Position numbers and translations under genes: made by a program
Shown here: piece by piece, positions 17,025 to 26,452 of the stretch
Layout of the letters: the number at the start of each line of letters is the position of its first letter
Numbering within the stretch: position 1 is the stretch's first letter
Notes under the pieces: generated by a model
Told to the model about the DNA's origin: nothing
The model's database searches: none
The model's input: only the letters and a program-made list of their open reading frames with translations
Origin: Mesorhizobium ciceri biovar biserrulae WSM1271
Lineage (GTDB): Bacteria; Pseudomonadota; Alphaproteobacteria; Rhizobiales; Rhizobiaceae
NCBI RefSeq assembly: GCF_000185905.1
Contig: NC_014923.1
Coordinates: 4,053,501 to 4,117,500 of the forward strand
DNA: 64,000 nucleotides
Reading direction: 5' to 3'

Positions 17025-17771
17025 ATGACAGGCTGGGGCAGTCTCCTGACGCCGGCCGGTTCAATCTCGAGAATGACAGGAATACTTGCAGCTTCGCTGT
17101 TTTGGGGGGTCTCTGCCCATGCCGCGAACGTTGACGTCGCCATCGTGTTCGCGGTCGACTTTTCGTCATCCATCGATCCGAAGATCGCCGATATGCAACG
17201 CGAGGGACATGCCGCGGCACTCACCTCGCCAGAGATCATCGCCGCCATCAGCCGGAATTATGTTGGTTGCATCGGCGTTGCCTATTTTGAGTGGTCGAGC
17301 CCCGGACACGCGCGCGTCGTGCTGCCGTGGACAAGCATCTGCGGACTGGAAGATGCCAAAGCGGCGGCTGCGGTGATCAGCAGGAAAGGCGATACCGGCT
17401 TCATCCGCAGAGGGCGTGGCGGAACATCCGTCTCCTCGGCTATCGACATCGGCAGTCTCCTGCTCGACCAGTTCCCGGGAAAGGCCGCAAAGAAAGTCAT
17501 CGATATCTCCTCCAATGGCGAGAACAACGACGGGCTTCCCGTCCAGCCGAGCAGGTCGAACGCCATGGCCAAGGGATATACGATCAATGCCATCGCCATC
17601 CCGGCGGAGGATGAGAATCCCGACCAACCTCTGGCATCCTATTTTGCCAAATCGGTCATTGGCGGTTCCCAGGCCTTCGTCATGACGCCGAAGGGGCCAG
17701 ACGACTACACCATGGCGCTTCGCCGCAAGCTCGTGACTGAAGTAAGCATGAACGACGACCGTCCGCTGTGA
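17025..17771 (+). CDS. DUF1194 (von Willebrand factor A-like) exported protein
   Basis: About 248 residues. A signal-like segment (GILAASLFWGVSAHA) precedes a VWA fold beginning NVDVAIVFAVDFSSSID; D45, S47 and S49 form the DxSxS part of a MIDAS metal site. GRGGTSVSSAIDIG supplies the conserved threonine region, and VIDISSNGENNDG is typical of DUF1194. The start is uncertain: ATG 17025 and ATG 17073 are both plausible, and ATG 16965 would give an unusually long head. Probably periplasmic, binding a partner through the metal site; partner unknown. The preceding membrane protein is a candidate. Confidence 0.83.
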   Translation: MTGWGSLLTPAGSISRMTGILAASLFWGVSAHAANVDVAIVFAVDFSSSIDPKIADMQREGHAAALTSPEIIAAISRNYVGCIGVAYFEWSSPGHARVVLPWTSICGLEDAKAAAAVISRKGDTGFIRRGRGGTSVSSAIDIGSLLLDQFPGKAAKKVIDISSNGENNDGLPVQPSRSNAMAKGYTINAIAIPAEDENPDQPLASYFAKSVIGGSQAFVMTPKGPDDYTMALRRKLVTEVSMNDDRPL

Positions 17772-17879
17772 AAGTGTGCCATGTAGGACGAACTTTCGAG
17801 GCCCCATCCCGGAGCGCATTGCTCAACGAGAACCCGCGCCCTGCAGCGCGAGACCTTGTAGCACCGTCAGGACAACAGC

Positions 17880-18182
17880 CTATCGCCGCAACGCGTGCAC
17901 GCTTGCCTTGCCTTCGCCGCCTACCGGCAAAGCCATGTCATCGTCGAGAAGGCGCGTGATGCGGGCAAAGCCGGTGAACGCTTTCCTTGCTTCCTCGGCC
18001 GACATCTGGCCCGACAAAGCGGCCGAGCAACAGTTCAGCGCGCACTGATAAACCGGACCGCGCCGTCCCGCCGGCCATTTCCGCAAGAACATCATGGCTT
18101 CGGCAACACTATCGATTTCTTCCGCAGGGTGCCCTTGCCCGCGCGAAATCCGCACGGGCGAAAAGAAATGCAATTGATCCAT
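17880..18182 (-). CDS. DUF982 domain protein
   Basis: A 100-residue protein of the DUF982 family, common in rhizobia and often present in many copies. Visible features are the EIDSVAEAMMFLRKWP stretch, then GPVYQCALNCCSAALSGQ and MSAEEARKAFTGFARITRLL. The start has a strong GGGAGGAAACG ribosome site directly upstream. Function is unknown. It stands alone between the VWA gene (convergent) and the end of the peptide transport operon. Confidence 0.82.
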   Translation of the reverse strand: MDQLHFFSPVRISRGQGHPAEEIDSVAEAMMFLRKWPAGRRGPVYQCALNCCSAALSGQMSAEEARKAFTGFARITRLLDDDMALPVGGEGKASVHALRR

Positions 18183-18321
18183 CGTTTCCTCCCGGTCGAC
18201 CGCAATGCGCTCGATCGAACCCCACCAAACGCGCCAACAGCCGGTTGGTTCCAGCCAAAAAATGGAATTTTTTAGAAATCTGTCAGGCGAAGGCGATCAC
18301 CTGTGCGGTGGTGAGTGTCGC

Positions 18322-19320
18322 CTACATCGTCGGAAAGTGGCAGGCGACTTTGCGACCGGGTCGGTATTCCCGCAACTGCGGCCGCTCCGATCGGCAGCGC
18401 TCCGCCGCGATCGGGCATCGGGGATGGAAACGGCAGCCGGTTGGAGGGTTCAGAGGGCTCGGTACGTCGCCGGTGAGGATGATGCGCTTGCGCGTCCCGC
18501 TGGGCGTCGTCTCCACGATAGGAACCGCCGAGATCAGCGCCTGGCTATAGGGATGGGCCGGTGCTGCAAACACTTCTTCCGCCGGCCCTTCTTCGACGAT
18601 CGAGCCGAGATACATGACCGCTATGCGGGTTGAAACCTGACGTACCACCGACAGGTCGTGGGCGATGAAGATGTAAGTGAGATTGAGCTTCTCCTGCAGA
18701 TCGGCAAGCAGGTTGACGATTTGCGCCTGCACCGACACGTCGAGCGCGGAGACGGGTTCGTCGAGGACCACGAGGTCCGGGTTCAATGCAATAGCCCGCG
18801 CGATGCCGACGCGCTGGCGTTGCCCGCCGGAAAATTCGTGCGGAAACCGCATGACGTGATCCGGCAGCAGGCCGACAAGGTCGAACAGTTCCGCCACGCG
18901 TCTGGTGATCTCGCTCGACGAGAGCCTGCCATGGATGCGCAGCGGCTCGGCCACCAGGTCGCCGACGCGCCGACGCGGATTGAGCGATGCCGACGGATCC
19001 TGGAAAACCATTTGCAAGCGGCGCCGGAGCGGCCTGAGTTCGGACAGCGACTTCGAGGTGATATCGTTGCCTTCGAACAGAAGCTCGCCGTCCGATATGT
19101 CGTAGAGCCTCACCAGGCAGCGCGCCAGCGTGGACTTGCCGCATCCGGATTCGCCGACCAGGCCGACCGTCTCGCCGCGCCACACGGTCAGGGAAACATT
19201 GTCGACCGCATGAACGGTTCGCTTGCCTTCGGCGGAAAAACGGCTGCCGATGGAAAAGCGCTTGCCCAGCGAACGCGTCTCGATAATGGGGCGGTTCTTG
19301 TCGGTCATCGATCCGCTCAT
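18322..19320 (-). CDS. Peptide ABC transporter ATP-binding protein (DppF/OppF-like)
   Basis: A 332-residue ATPase with Walker A GLVGESGCGKSTLARCLV, signature FSGGQRQRVGIARAI, Walker B LVVLDEPVSALD, and the oligopeptide-type C-terminal region with the cysteine motif TGCRFHPRCPIAAERC. It is the last gene of a minus-strand operon. ATG 19320 overlaps the stop of the partner ATPase (ATGA) and is preferred over an in-frame start seven codons upstream. Together with the other subunits it powers peptide import. Confidence 0.94.
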   Translation of the reverse strand: MSGSMTDKNRPIIETRSLGKRFSIGSRFSAEGKRTVHAVDNVSLTVWRGETVGLVGESGCGKSTLARCLVRLYDISDGELLFEGNDITSKSLSELRPLRRRLQMVFQDPSASLNPRRRVGDLVAEPLRIHGRLSSSEITRRVAELFDLVGLLPDHVMRFPHEFSGGQRQRVGIARAIALNPDLVVLDEPVSALDVSVQAQIVNLLADLQEKLNLTYIFIAHDLSVVRQVSTRIAVMYLGSIVEEGPAEEVFAAPAHPYSQALISAVPIVETTPSGTRKRIILTGDVPSPLNPPTGCRFHPRCPIAAERCRSERPQLREYRPGRKVACHFPTM

Positions 19321-20276
19321 GCCTGTGCCACCCTGAAGCACGCCGCGGCATGAGTGCCGCTCCCGAGGTCGGGTTTGCCGGCCTCGCAGGGCTCATAGTG
19401 AACCGGGCACCGCGGACCGAACGCACAGCCCTGCGGCAATCGCAGCAATGACGGCGGCGAACCGGGAATGGCCGGCAGGCGGCGTGGTTTTTCGCCGGTC
19501 AGCGGCGGGATCGAACCGAGCAGAGCGCGCGTATAGGGGTGTCGCGGATCGGAAAACAGCTCCGCGCGACTGCCGCGCTCCACCACGCGGCCGGCATACA
19601 TGACCATGACCCGGTCGGCGAGTTCGGAGACCACGCCCATGTCATGCGTGATGAAGACCACCGCCGACTTGTGCGTCGCGCGCAGCTTGCGCACCAGATC
19701 GAGAATGCCGGCCTGTACGGTGACGTCGAGCGCCGTGGTCGGTTCGTCAGCCACCAGCAACGCCGGATTGCAGGACAAAGCCATTGCGATCACCGCCCGT
19801 TGACGCATGCCGCCGGACAGTTGGTGCGGGTAGCGCGACATCGCCTCGTGCGGGTTCGGAAAATTCACCTCGGCCAGCAATTCCTCCACGCGCTCCATCG
19901 CCTTGGACTTGCTGATGTTGCGATGCGCGCGGATCTGTTCGGCGATCTGCCAGCCGATCGTGTAGACAGGTGTCAACGCGGTCATCGGATCCTGGAAGAT
20001 CATCGCGATCTCGTTGCCGCGCAGCCGCCTCAGTTCGCGCGCGGGCAGTCCCACCAGTTCGCGGCCCTTGTAACGGATCGAGCCTTCGATGGTGGCGTTG
20101 GGGTCGGTGATCAGACCCATGACGGCCAGCAGCGACACGGTCTTGCCGGAACCGGACTCACCGACGACGCCGAGGATCTCGCTCTCCTCGAGGTCGAAGG
20201 AAACGCCATCGATGGCCCGCACCAGGCCATCATTTGTGCGGAAGGATACTCTGAGGTCGCGCACCGACAGTATCAT
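19317..20276 (-). CDS. Peptide ABC transporter ATP-binding protein (DppD/OppD-like)
   Basis: A 319-residue ATPase: Walker A GVVGESGSGKTVSLLAV, signature LSGGMRQRAVIAMAL, Walker B LLVADEPTTALD, and the terminal cysteine motif QGCAFGPRCPVHYEPC found in Opp/Dpp ATPases. Its start overlaps the stop of the permease gene upstream (ATG 20276, permease stop 20273), and its own stop overlaps the next ATPase start, so all four transport genes are tightly coupled. Confidence 0.94.
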   Translation of the reverse strand: MILSVRDLRVSFRTNDGLVRAIDGVSFDLEESEILGVVGESGSGKTVSLLAVMGLITDPNATIEGSIRYKGRELVGLPARELRRLRGNEIAMIFQDPMTALTPVYTIGWQIAEQIRAHRNISKSKAMERVEELLAEVNFPNPHEAMSRYPHQLSGGMRQRAVIAMALSCNPALLVADEPTTALDVTVQAGILDLVRKLRATHKSAVVFITHDMGVVSELADRVMVMYAGRVVERGSRAELFSDPRHPYTRALLGSIPPLTGEKPRRLPAIPGSPPSLLRLPQGCAFGPRCPVHYEPCEAGKPDLGSGTHAAACFRVAQA

Positions 20277-21244
20277 GATGTCCTCAGGCGCGGATCGAGA
20301 AGGATGTAGACGAAATCGACGACCGCATTGGCAACAACCACGAACATCGAAGCGTACATCACCGTTGCCATGATCATCGGCAGATCGAGATTCTGCAGCG
20401 CGTCATAAGTGAGCTTGCCGATGCCGTGCAGCCCGAACACCACCTCCGTCAGCAGGGCCGAGCCTCCGACCAGCGCACCGAAATCCAGGCCGAACAGGGT
20501 GACGAAGGCGATGAGCGACGTGCGCAAGGCATGGCGCAGCAGGATGCGGGTCTCCGACAGGCCCTTGGCCCGGGCCGTACGGATATAGTCCTCCTGCAGG
20601 GATTCGATGATCGCCGCGCGCAGCACGCGCCCATAAATGCCGATGTAGAGAATGGACAGCGTGATCCACGGAATGACCAGGGTCAGGAACCAGCCCTTTG
20701 GATCGTCGGAGAAGTTCTTGTAGCCGAGCGGCGGCACCCAGGAGAACGCCCAGCTGTCGTGGTAGCGGCTCTGGGTGATCAGGTTCATCACCTCGCCCAG
20801 CCAGTACACCGGCATCGAAATACCGAGCAGCCCTAGCGCCATCAGCAGCTTATCCAGCCAGCTGCCGCGCGTGGCGGCGGCGGCGATGCCGATGATGATG
20901 GAGACGACCACCCACAGGATCGCCGCTCCGAACACCAGCGAGAGCGTGACCGGGATCGAATCCATGACCGCCGGCACCACCTTCCAGCCACGATTGACGA
21001 AGGAGGTCAGATCGCCGGTGACGAAGATCTTCTCCATCATCGTCACATATTGCACGTAGAGCGGCCGGTCGAAGCCGAAGCTGTGGCGTACCGCCTCCAG
21101 CACTTCGGGCGATGCATTGCGGCCGGCGATGCGCGCCGCCGGATCGGAGCCCGGCGTTGCGAAGAAAATCAGGAAGACGATGACCGAGATGCCGAACATC
21201 ACGAACAGCATCTGGCCGAACCGGCGCAGGATTGCGTAGATCAT
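20273..21244 (-). CDS. Peptide ABC transporter permease (DppB-like)
   Basis: A 323-residue membrane protein beginning MIYAILRRFGQMLFVMFGIS, a typical DppB/OppB first helix, with the permease EAA loop EDYIRTARAKGLSETRILLR. The ATG at 21244 shares one base with the stop of the DppC-like gene (TGATG). The open frame continues upstream without a stop to about 22108, but that part overlaps the DppC-like gene out of frame and has no membrane pattern, so it is not a fusion. Confidence 0.93.
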   Translation of the reverse strand: MIYAILRRFGQMLFVMFGISVIVFLIFFATPGSDPAARIAGRNASPEVLEAVRHSFGFDRPLYVQYVTMMEKIFVTGDLTSFVNRGWKVVPAVMDSIPVTLSLVFGAAILWVVVSIIIGIAAAATRGSWLDKLLMALGLLGISMPVYWLGEVMNLITQSRYHDSWAFSWVPPLGYKNFSDDPKGWFLTLVIPWITLSILYIGIYGRVLRAAIIESLQEDYIRTARAKGLSETRILLRHALRTSLIAFVTLFGLDFGALVGGSALLTEVVFGLHGIGKLTYDALQNLDLPMIMATVMYASMFVVVANAVVDFVYILLDPRLRTS

Positions 21245-22260
21245 CAGTCGCGCCCCAGCCGAACCTTGGAGCGCGGGTCGAGCGCGTCGCGCAGACCGTC
21301 GCCGAAGACATTGAGCGCCATGACGGAAACCGCGATCGCCAGGCCCGGCACCAGCGCCACCAGTGGCCTGGTGTAGAGCAGCGCCTGTCCGTCCTGGATA
21401 ATGGTGCCCCAGCTCGCGGCCGGCGGCTGCACGCCGATCGAAAGGAAGGAAAGGGCCGATTCCGTCAGCATGTTCAGCGCCATCATCAGCGGCACGAAGA
21501 CGATCAGCGTGGTGGTGACGTTGGGCAGGATGTCGCGCCACAGGATGCGCCATCCCGGTACGCCCAGATTGATCGCGGCGAGCACGAATTCGCTTTTGCG
21601 CAGTGCCAGAACCTGCCCGCGTATCGGACGAGCCACATAGGGCACGTAGACAATACCGATGATGATGACAGGCAGCCACAGGCTGCCGGACTCGATCTGG
21701 ATCGGTCCAATCGTGATGCCATGCGCGATGGTCACGATGGAGAGCGAAATCGCTAGGAGATAGATCGGGAACGCCCACAGTATGTCGAGGAAGCGCGACA
21801 GCACCGTGTCGGTGACGCCGCCGAAATAGCCGGCGATCAATCCCGCCGCCGTGCCCAGGATCAGGGTGAAGATGGTGGCTGCTCCGGAGATCAGCAACGA
21901 GCTCAGCCCGCCATAGAGCATCCTGGCCATGACATCGCGCCCCTGGCTGTCGGCGCCGAGGAAATAATTGCCCAGCCGCCAGGTCGGGCCGAGCGGTGTG
22001 TAGCCAAGCCCGAGCCCCTCCGTCGATTGTTCCATCACCGGAACGTCGACGCCGTCGATCTGGATGACGGCGTCGAGCGTCGAGGCGAAGGGGTCCACGC
22101 CTGCCCATTTCGCATAAAGAGGCGCACTGAGGCAGGCAAGGACGATGAGGAGGAACACGGCCAGCGACGCCATGGCGGCCCTGTCCCTTGCCAGCTTCGC
22201 AAACGCGACGGCCCAGGGCCCTCGCGTCTTGCGCGGCGCGGCGACAGCTACGTTCGACAC
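21244..22260 (-). CDS. Peptide ABC transporter permease (DppC-like)
   Basis: A 338-residue membrane protein with the N-terminal OppC-type extension (LARDRAAMASLAVFLLIVLA) and the permease core containing YVPYVARPIRGQVLALR and FVLAAINLGVPGWRILWRDI, the EAA-type loop. A roughly 60-residue periplasmic section follows the first helix, as usual for DppC. It lies 39 bases after the binding-protein stop and is coupled to the DppB-like gene. The order is SBP, DppC, DppB, DppD, DppF, with the two permeases swapped relative to E. coli dpp. Confidence 0.93.
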   Translation of the reverse strand: MSNVAVAAPRKTRGPWAVAFAKLARDRAAMASLAVFLLIVLACLSAPLYAKWAGVDPFASTLDAVIQIDGVDVPVMEQSTEGLGLGYTPLGPTWRLGNYFLGADSQGRDVMARMLYGGLSSLLISGAATIFTLILGTAAGLIAGYFGGVTDTVLSRFLDILWAFPIYLLAISLSIVTIAHGITIGPIQIESGSLWLPVIIIGIVYVPYVARPIRGQVLALRKSEFVLAAINLGVPGWRILWRDILPNVTTTLIVFVPLMMALNMLTESALSFLSIGVQPPAASWGTIIQDGQALLYTRPLVALVPGLAIAVSVMALNVFGDGLRDALDPRSKVRLGRD

Positions 22261-22299
22261 GGACGTGCCCCTCCGCGGTTCGTTACTGCACCCAGGCCA

Positions 22300-23961
22300 T
22301 TACTGTACCCAGGATTGGGTGATCATCCAGTTGAACTGCCTGTTGAACTTGAAATTGCCAAGACGTTTGCTGACGAAGTCTAGCCGCTTCGGCGTGAAGA
22401 GGCCGACCGCAGGTGCCTTGTCGGTGACTTGCCTGTCGATTTCAGCCCACATTTTATCGGCGGCTTTCTGATCGGTGACGCCGAGGTCCAATGCCTTTTG
22501 CATCTTGGCGTCGATTTCCTTGTCGCAGAAGCCGGCGATGTTGATCGAGGCGTCCGAACCTTCGCGGAAGGAGGCGCAGCTGAACAGGATGTTCAGGAAG
22601 TCCGAAGCCGCCGGATAGTCCTTGTACCACTGGGTGACGGACATCTGCACCTTGTTGTTGGTGTTCTGGATGTAGGTGAACTGGATGTTCGACGAGATCG
22701 GCTTGACGTCGGCGACATAGCCGATGCTGGTCAGCACGCTCTGCAGATAGACGCCGATGGAGCGCGAAATGGCGGTGTCCTCGACGATGATCGTCACCTT
22801 CTGGCCCTTGGTGCCGGAGTCCTCAACGAGCTGCTTTGCCTTGTCGAGATCAGGAGCCGACCATTTGGCGCCCGGGTTCTTGGTGAAGGGACAATAGTCT
22901 TCATGCCCGGGGAAGTCCGGAGGCAGGACCTGGCAGACCGGCGAGGCCAGCACCTTGCCGCCGAACAGCTTGACCAGCGTGTTGCGATCGATCGCATAGG
23001 CAACGGCCTGGCGGGCTTTTTCGTTGTCGAAGGGTGCGAGACGGTTGTTCAGCGGCGCGTACCACCAAGCCGAAAGCGGCGAGATGTGCAGCTGGTCCAT
23101 GGACTTGCTGCCCAGTTCGCCCAGGCGGTCGCTCGGCAGAGCGTCGAACATCCAGTCCGCTTCGCCGTTCTGGATCGCGGTGACGGCTGCCTCTTCGGAC
23201 AGGCCGAAATCATATTGGACGACATCCGGATAGCCGTCCGGCTGGGCTTCTTCGCTCCACTGCTTGAAATTGGGGTTGCGGGAAACCGTCATGCCCTTGT
23301 TCGGGTCGAAGGCGGAGATCATGTACGCGCCGGTGCTGGGAATGGGCTTGGAACCCATGTCTTCAGCGGGCGTGTCCGCCGGCAGGACCACGGCATGCGG
23401 CAAGGCAAGCTTGTAGAGCAGCTCGGCATCCGGCTTGGTGATGTTGATGGTGATGGTGCCGGCCGCTTCGTCGCCGACAACGCCGCCTTCCAGCGTGCAG
23501 CCCTTGGTGTCGGCCAGGCATTTGTCCGCACCGACGATGCCGGCATAGAACGTGCCGGAGGTGGGTCCGGAAACCTTGAATATGCGCTGGAAAGAAGCGA
23601 CGACGTCCTTTACGCCAAGATCCTGGCCGCTGGAGAACTTGATGCCCTTGCGCACCTTGAAGGTGAAGGTCTTGCCGTCATTGCTGACCTGCGGCAGGGC
23701 CTCGGCCAGATCGGGGACGATGGTGAAGCCGTCCATGCCCTCGGCCTTGCGGAAGGCCACCAGGCCGTCATAGATCGGCTGGTACATCTGCCAGCCCTGG
23801 TCCGTGTAATTGATGTGCGGATCGAGCGTTCCGGCCGCGGAGCGGGCCAGCAGGCGGATGGTGCCGCCTCGGTGCTCCTTGAGATATTCGGCCTGTGCCG
23901 GGGCCAGCCATGTACCGGCCAGCAATGCCGCGGCTGTTGCCGCCAGAAGCAGTTTCTTCAT
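22300..23961 (-). CDS. Peptide ABC transporter substrate-binding protein (SBP family 5)
   Basis: A 553-residue periplasmic protein with a signal peptide (residues 1-24, LAATAAALLAGTWLAPAQA) and family 5 features: GTIRLLARSAAGTLDPHIN at the mature start, FTFKVRKGIKFSSGQ, and VAYAIDRNTLVKLFGG. It delivers di-/oligopeptides or related ligands to the permeases encoded directly downstream. The first genes of the operon are two peptidases, which supports a peptide ligand. The exact ligand is not decidable. Confidence 0.94.
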   Translation of the reverse strand: MKKLLLAATAAALLAGTWLAPAQAEYLKEHRGGTIRLLARSAAGTLDPHINYTDQGWQMYQPIYDGLVAFRKAEGMDGFTIVPDLAEALPQVSNDGKTFTFKVRKGIKFSSGQDLGVKDVVASFQRIFKVSGPTSGTFYAGIVGADKCLADTKGCTLEGGVVGDEAAGTITINITKPDAELLYKLALPHAVVLPADTPAEDMGSKPIPSTGAYMISAFDPNKGMTVSRNPNFKQWSEEAQPDGYPDVVQYDFGLSEEAAVTAIQNGEADWMFDALPSDRLGELGSKSMDQLHISPLSAWWYAPLNNRLAPFDNEKARQAVAYAIDRNTLVKLFGGKVLASPVCQVLPPDFPGHEDYCPFTKNPGAKWSAPDLDKAKQLVEDSGTKGQKVTIIVEDTAISRSIGVYLQSVLTSIGYVADVKPISSNIQFTYIQNTNNKVQMSVTQWYKDYPAASDFLNILFSCASFREGSDASINIAGFCDKEIDAKMQKALDLGVTDQKAADKMWAEIDRQVTDKAPAVGLFTPKRLDFVSKRLGNFKFNRQFNWMITQSWVQ

Positions 23962-23979
23962 GTCTTGATTCCCCTTTTT

Positions 23980-24885
23980 TCAGTTATCGTTGTGGTCCAG
24001 GAAGTCTCCCACCACCCGCATGCACGCATCTTGCTCTTCGACATGCGGCATGTGGCTGGAATGCTCGAATATCTCCCAGCGAGACCCCTTGATGCCGTCC
24101 TTGTAGGGCTGCACGGTCGCGGGCGTGGCCTCGTCGTGACGTCCGGAGATGATCAGTGTGGGAACATCGATGGCCGGCAGGCGCTCGACGATGCTCCAGT
24201 TCCTCAGCGTTCCGATGACATGGAACTCGTTTGGCCCATTCATCAGATTATAGACGGTCGGATTGCGCACGACCTGGGCGAAACTTTCCGTGACTTCGGG
24301 CGGGAAAGGCACGACCCGGCAGACATGCCGCTCGTAGAACACCATCGTCGCAGCCTGGTAAGCCGCATCGTCCGTCGTGCCGGCCTGTTCGTGTCGGGTC
24401 AGGGTCTCCTGCACATCCGCGGGCAGATCCGCACGCAACCGGTTGGCCTCTTCGACCCACAGTTTCATGGACGCCGGTGAGTTGGCTATGGTCAGCGATT
24501 TCAGGCCTTGCGGCCGCGTCACGGCATATTCCGCGCCCAGCATGCCGCCCCAGCTCTGGCCGAGCACGTGGAAGCCTGTCCGAATGCCGAGGTGGTCGAC
24601 GAGGTTTTCAAGCTCGTCGATGAACAGCCGGGGTGTCCAGAAATCGGCGCCTTTCTCAGGCAGCAAGGTGGAATTGCCGCAGCCCAACTGGTCGTAGTGG
24701 ATGACGGCGCGATCCCTTCGCGCAAGAAGCTTGTAGGCATCGACATAATTGTGGGCGACGCCCGGGCCGCCATGCAGGATCACCACAGGCGCCTTTTCGC
24801 CGCCGAGTTCGCCACTGACCCGATACCAGGTCTCGTAGGCGCCGAAAGTGGCCCGTCCTTCCATGCCGATGATCTCAGATGACAT
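23980..24885 (-). CDS. Proline iminopeptidase-family alpha/beta hydrolase (peptidase S33-like)
   Basis: A 301-residue hydrolase. The oxyanion motif HGGPG is at 38-42, the nucleophile elbow GQSWGG at 109-114 (Ser 111), and the late His lies in EHSSHMPHVEE. Length and the HGGPG motif fit the proline iminopeptidase/L-amino-acid amidase group, cutting N-terminal residues or amides. No signal peptide is seen, so it should act in the cytoplasm on imported peptides. It sits between the M17 aminopeptidase and the binding protein in one operon (19 bases before the latter). Confidence 0.9.
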   Translation of the reverse strand: MSSEIIGMEGRATFGAYETWYRVSGELGGEKAPVVILHGGPGVAHNYVDAYKLLARRDRAVIHYDQLGCGNSTLLPEKGADFWTPRLFIDELENLVDHLGIRTGFHVLGQSWGGMLGAEYAVTRPQGLKSLTIANSPASMKLWVEEANRLRADLPADVQETLTRHEQAGTTDDAAYQAATMVFYERHVCRVVPFPPEVTESFAQVVRNPTVYNLMNGPNEFHVIGTLRNWSIVERLPAIDVPTLIISGRHDEATPATVQPYKDGIKGSRWEIFEHSSHMPHVEEQDACMRVVGDFLDHNDN

Positions 24886-24937
24886 CCCAATTCCCAGTGC
24901 GATTGAAGGTACTTTTATCGTCCGCGGCGGCAGGCGC

Positions 24938-26452
24938 CTAACTCATGTTACGGGTGACCTGCACCCACTCTTCCAGCATCTGCACGCCAAATGCCGTGGC
25001 ACCTTGCCTGCCGAGCGGCCGATCGGAGTCGGTCAGTTCCTTGCTGGCGATGTCGAGATGCACCCAGGGGCGATCTTCCGTGAAATGGCGCAGGAAGGCT
25101 GCGGCATAGGGAGCATCGCCATCTTCCATATCCTTGGCATGATGCCGCAGGTCCGCGAACGGCGATTGCAGGCCCTCGTCGTAGGCCCGATCGAGCGGCA
25201 GCCGCCAGAACCGCTCGCCGACCGTTTCTCCGGCCGCGATCATCTGTGACGCGATGGCATCGTCGGTGCTGAACAGGCCGGCGAATATCGACCCCAACCC
25301 ACGCGTCACCGAATAGGTCAGCGTTGCCAGATCGACGATCACTAAAGGGTTGAAGCGCGTGGCTGCATAGTGGAGGCAGTCGGCCAGAAGCAGGCGTCCC
25401 TCCGCATCCGTGTCGAACACTTCCACTGTCTGTCCGGACGCCGTCGTGATGATGTCGCGCGGTTTGAGCGCCGTGCCGGATGGCATGTTCTCCGCGATGC
25501 CGAGAACACCGACAACGTGTACCGGGCTGCCTTGCCGGGCGAGCGCGATCAGCAGGCCGACCACAGCGGCCGCCCCGCCCATGTCGGCTTTCATGTCGAA
25601 CATCTGCGCTCCGCCCTTGATGCAGAGGCCGCCCGAATCGAAGCAGACGCCCTTGCCGACGAAAGCGAGTGGTTGGGCGGGAGCACCCTTGCCCCGGTAG
25701 CGCAGGACAGCGACCCGCGGCGGGCGCGCCGAGCCCGATCCAACAGCAAGAAGCGCGTTCATGCCGAGCTCCTTCAGTTGCGCGGCATCAAGCATTTCGA
25801 TGTCGATGCCGGCTTCACGCAGGGGCTCAAGATGATCGTGGAAATTGTCGGGATGGAGGTGGTTCGGCGGCAGGTTGACCAGGGTGCGTGCATATTCGAC
25901 GCCGTCGGCGATGGCATTGATCCGCGCCAGCGCCGCTGTCAGATCCGGGCCGCGAGCCCCTACCAGTTTCACCCGCAAGGTTCGATCCGCTCCCGCCCCT
26001 TGCCGCCGGTTGCGCATGTCGAAACGATAGCGGCGCAGCCGCATGCCAAGCGCGACACGCGCCAGGATTTCGGCGCCGGGCAGGTCAACGCCGGCGATCG
26101 GGTCCAGGACCAGGGTGGGCGCGCATTCCCCCTTGCCCTCGAGATGCGCGGCAAGCAGACCGCCGGCGCGCGCCAGTGACAGGGTGGTTACGGCTTCAGC
26201 TTTGCCCAGAGCTAGAATGACCACGCGCTTGGTCGATACGGACTGCGGGGCAATAAGATCGATGCAGCTGCCGGATTCGATCAAGGCGGCCGGGTCGGAG
26301 CATGCACGAGAGAGAATCCCGCCCATCTCGGCATCAAAGGCGGCTGCCCGCGGGCCGAAGCCTGTTAGTGCAGTTTGCAAGATCACGACGACGGAGGCTT
26401 CCGAGGAAATCTCGTCCGCGGTCTCGAAAACCGGCGCTGGCGATTGAGGCAT
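24938..26452 (-). CDS. M17 leucyl aminopeptidase family protein
   Basis: A 504-residue cytosolic aminopeptidase. The metal/lysine motif is FVGKGVCFDSGG (264-275, Lys 267), followed by MKADMGGAAAVVG and the metal motif DTDAEGRLLLAD (347-358; D349, E351, R353). The family signature normally begins NTDAEGRL, so residue 347 is Asp instead of Asn. It is the first gene of the peptide operon and trims imported peptides. A gap of 247 bases separates it from the divergent LysR-type gene, which probably controls the operon. Confidence 0.93.
   Translation of the reverse strand: MPQSPAPVFETADEISSEASVVVILQTALTGFGPRAAAFDAEMGGILSRACSDPAALIESGSCIDLIAPQSVSTKRVVILALGKAEAVTTLSLARAGGLLAAHLEGKGECAPTLVLDPIAGVDLPGAEILARVALGMRLRRYRFDMRNRRQGAGADRTLRVKLVGARGPDLTAALARINAIADGVEYARTLVNLPPNHLHPDNFHDHLEPLREAGIDIEMLDAAQLKELGMNALLAVGSGSARPPRVAVLRYRGKGAPAQPLAFVGKGVCFDSGGLCIKGGAQMFDMKADMGGAAAVVGLLIALARQGSPVHVVGVLGIAENMPSGTALKPRDIITTASGQTVEVFDTDAEGRLLLADCLHYAATRFNPLVIVDLATLTYSVTRGLGSIFAGLFSTDDAIASQMIAAGETVGERFWRLPLDRAYDEGLQSPFADLRHHAKDMEDGDAPYAAAFLRHFTEDRPWVHLDIASKELTDSDRPLGRQGATAFGVQMLEEWVQVTRNMS

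Noticed and set aside
20273..22108. A continuous 611-codon frame suggesting a fused permease
   Set aside because: The upstream half overlaps the DppC-like gene in another frame, is Arg/Gly/His-rich and has no membrane pattern; the real gene starts at 21244.
22429..24480. Long open frame opposite the peptide binding protein
   Set aside because: High-GC shadow of the minus-strand genes; no recognisable domain, and the opposite strand encodes well-supported proteins.
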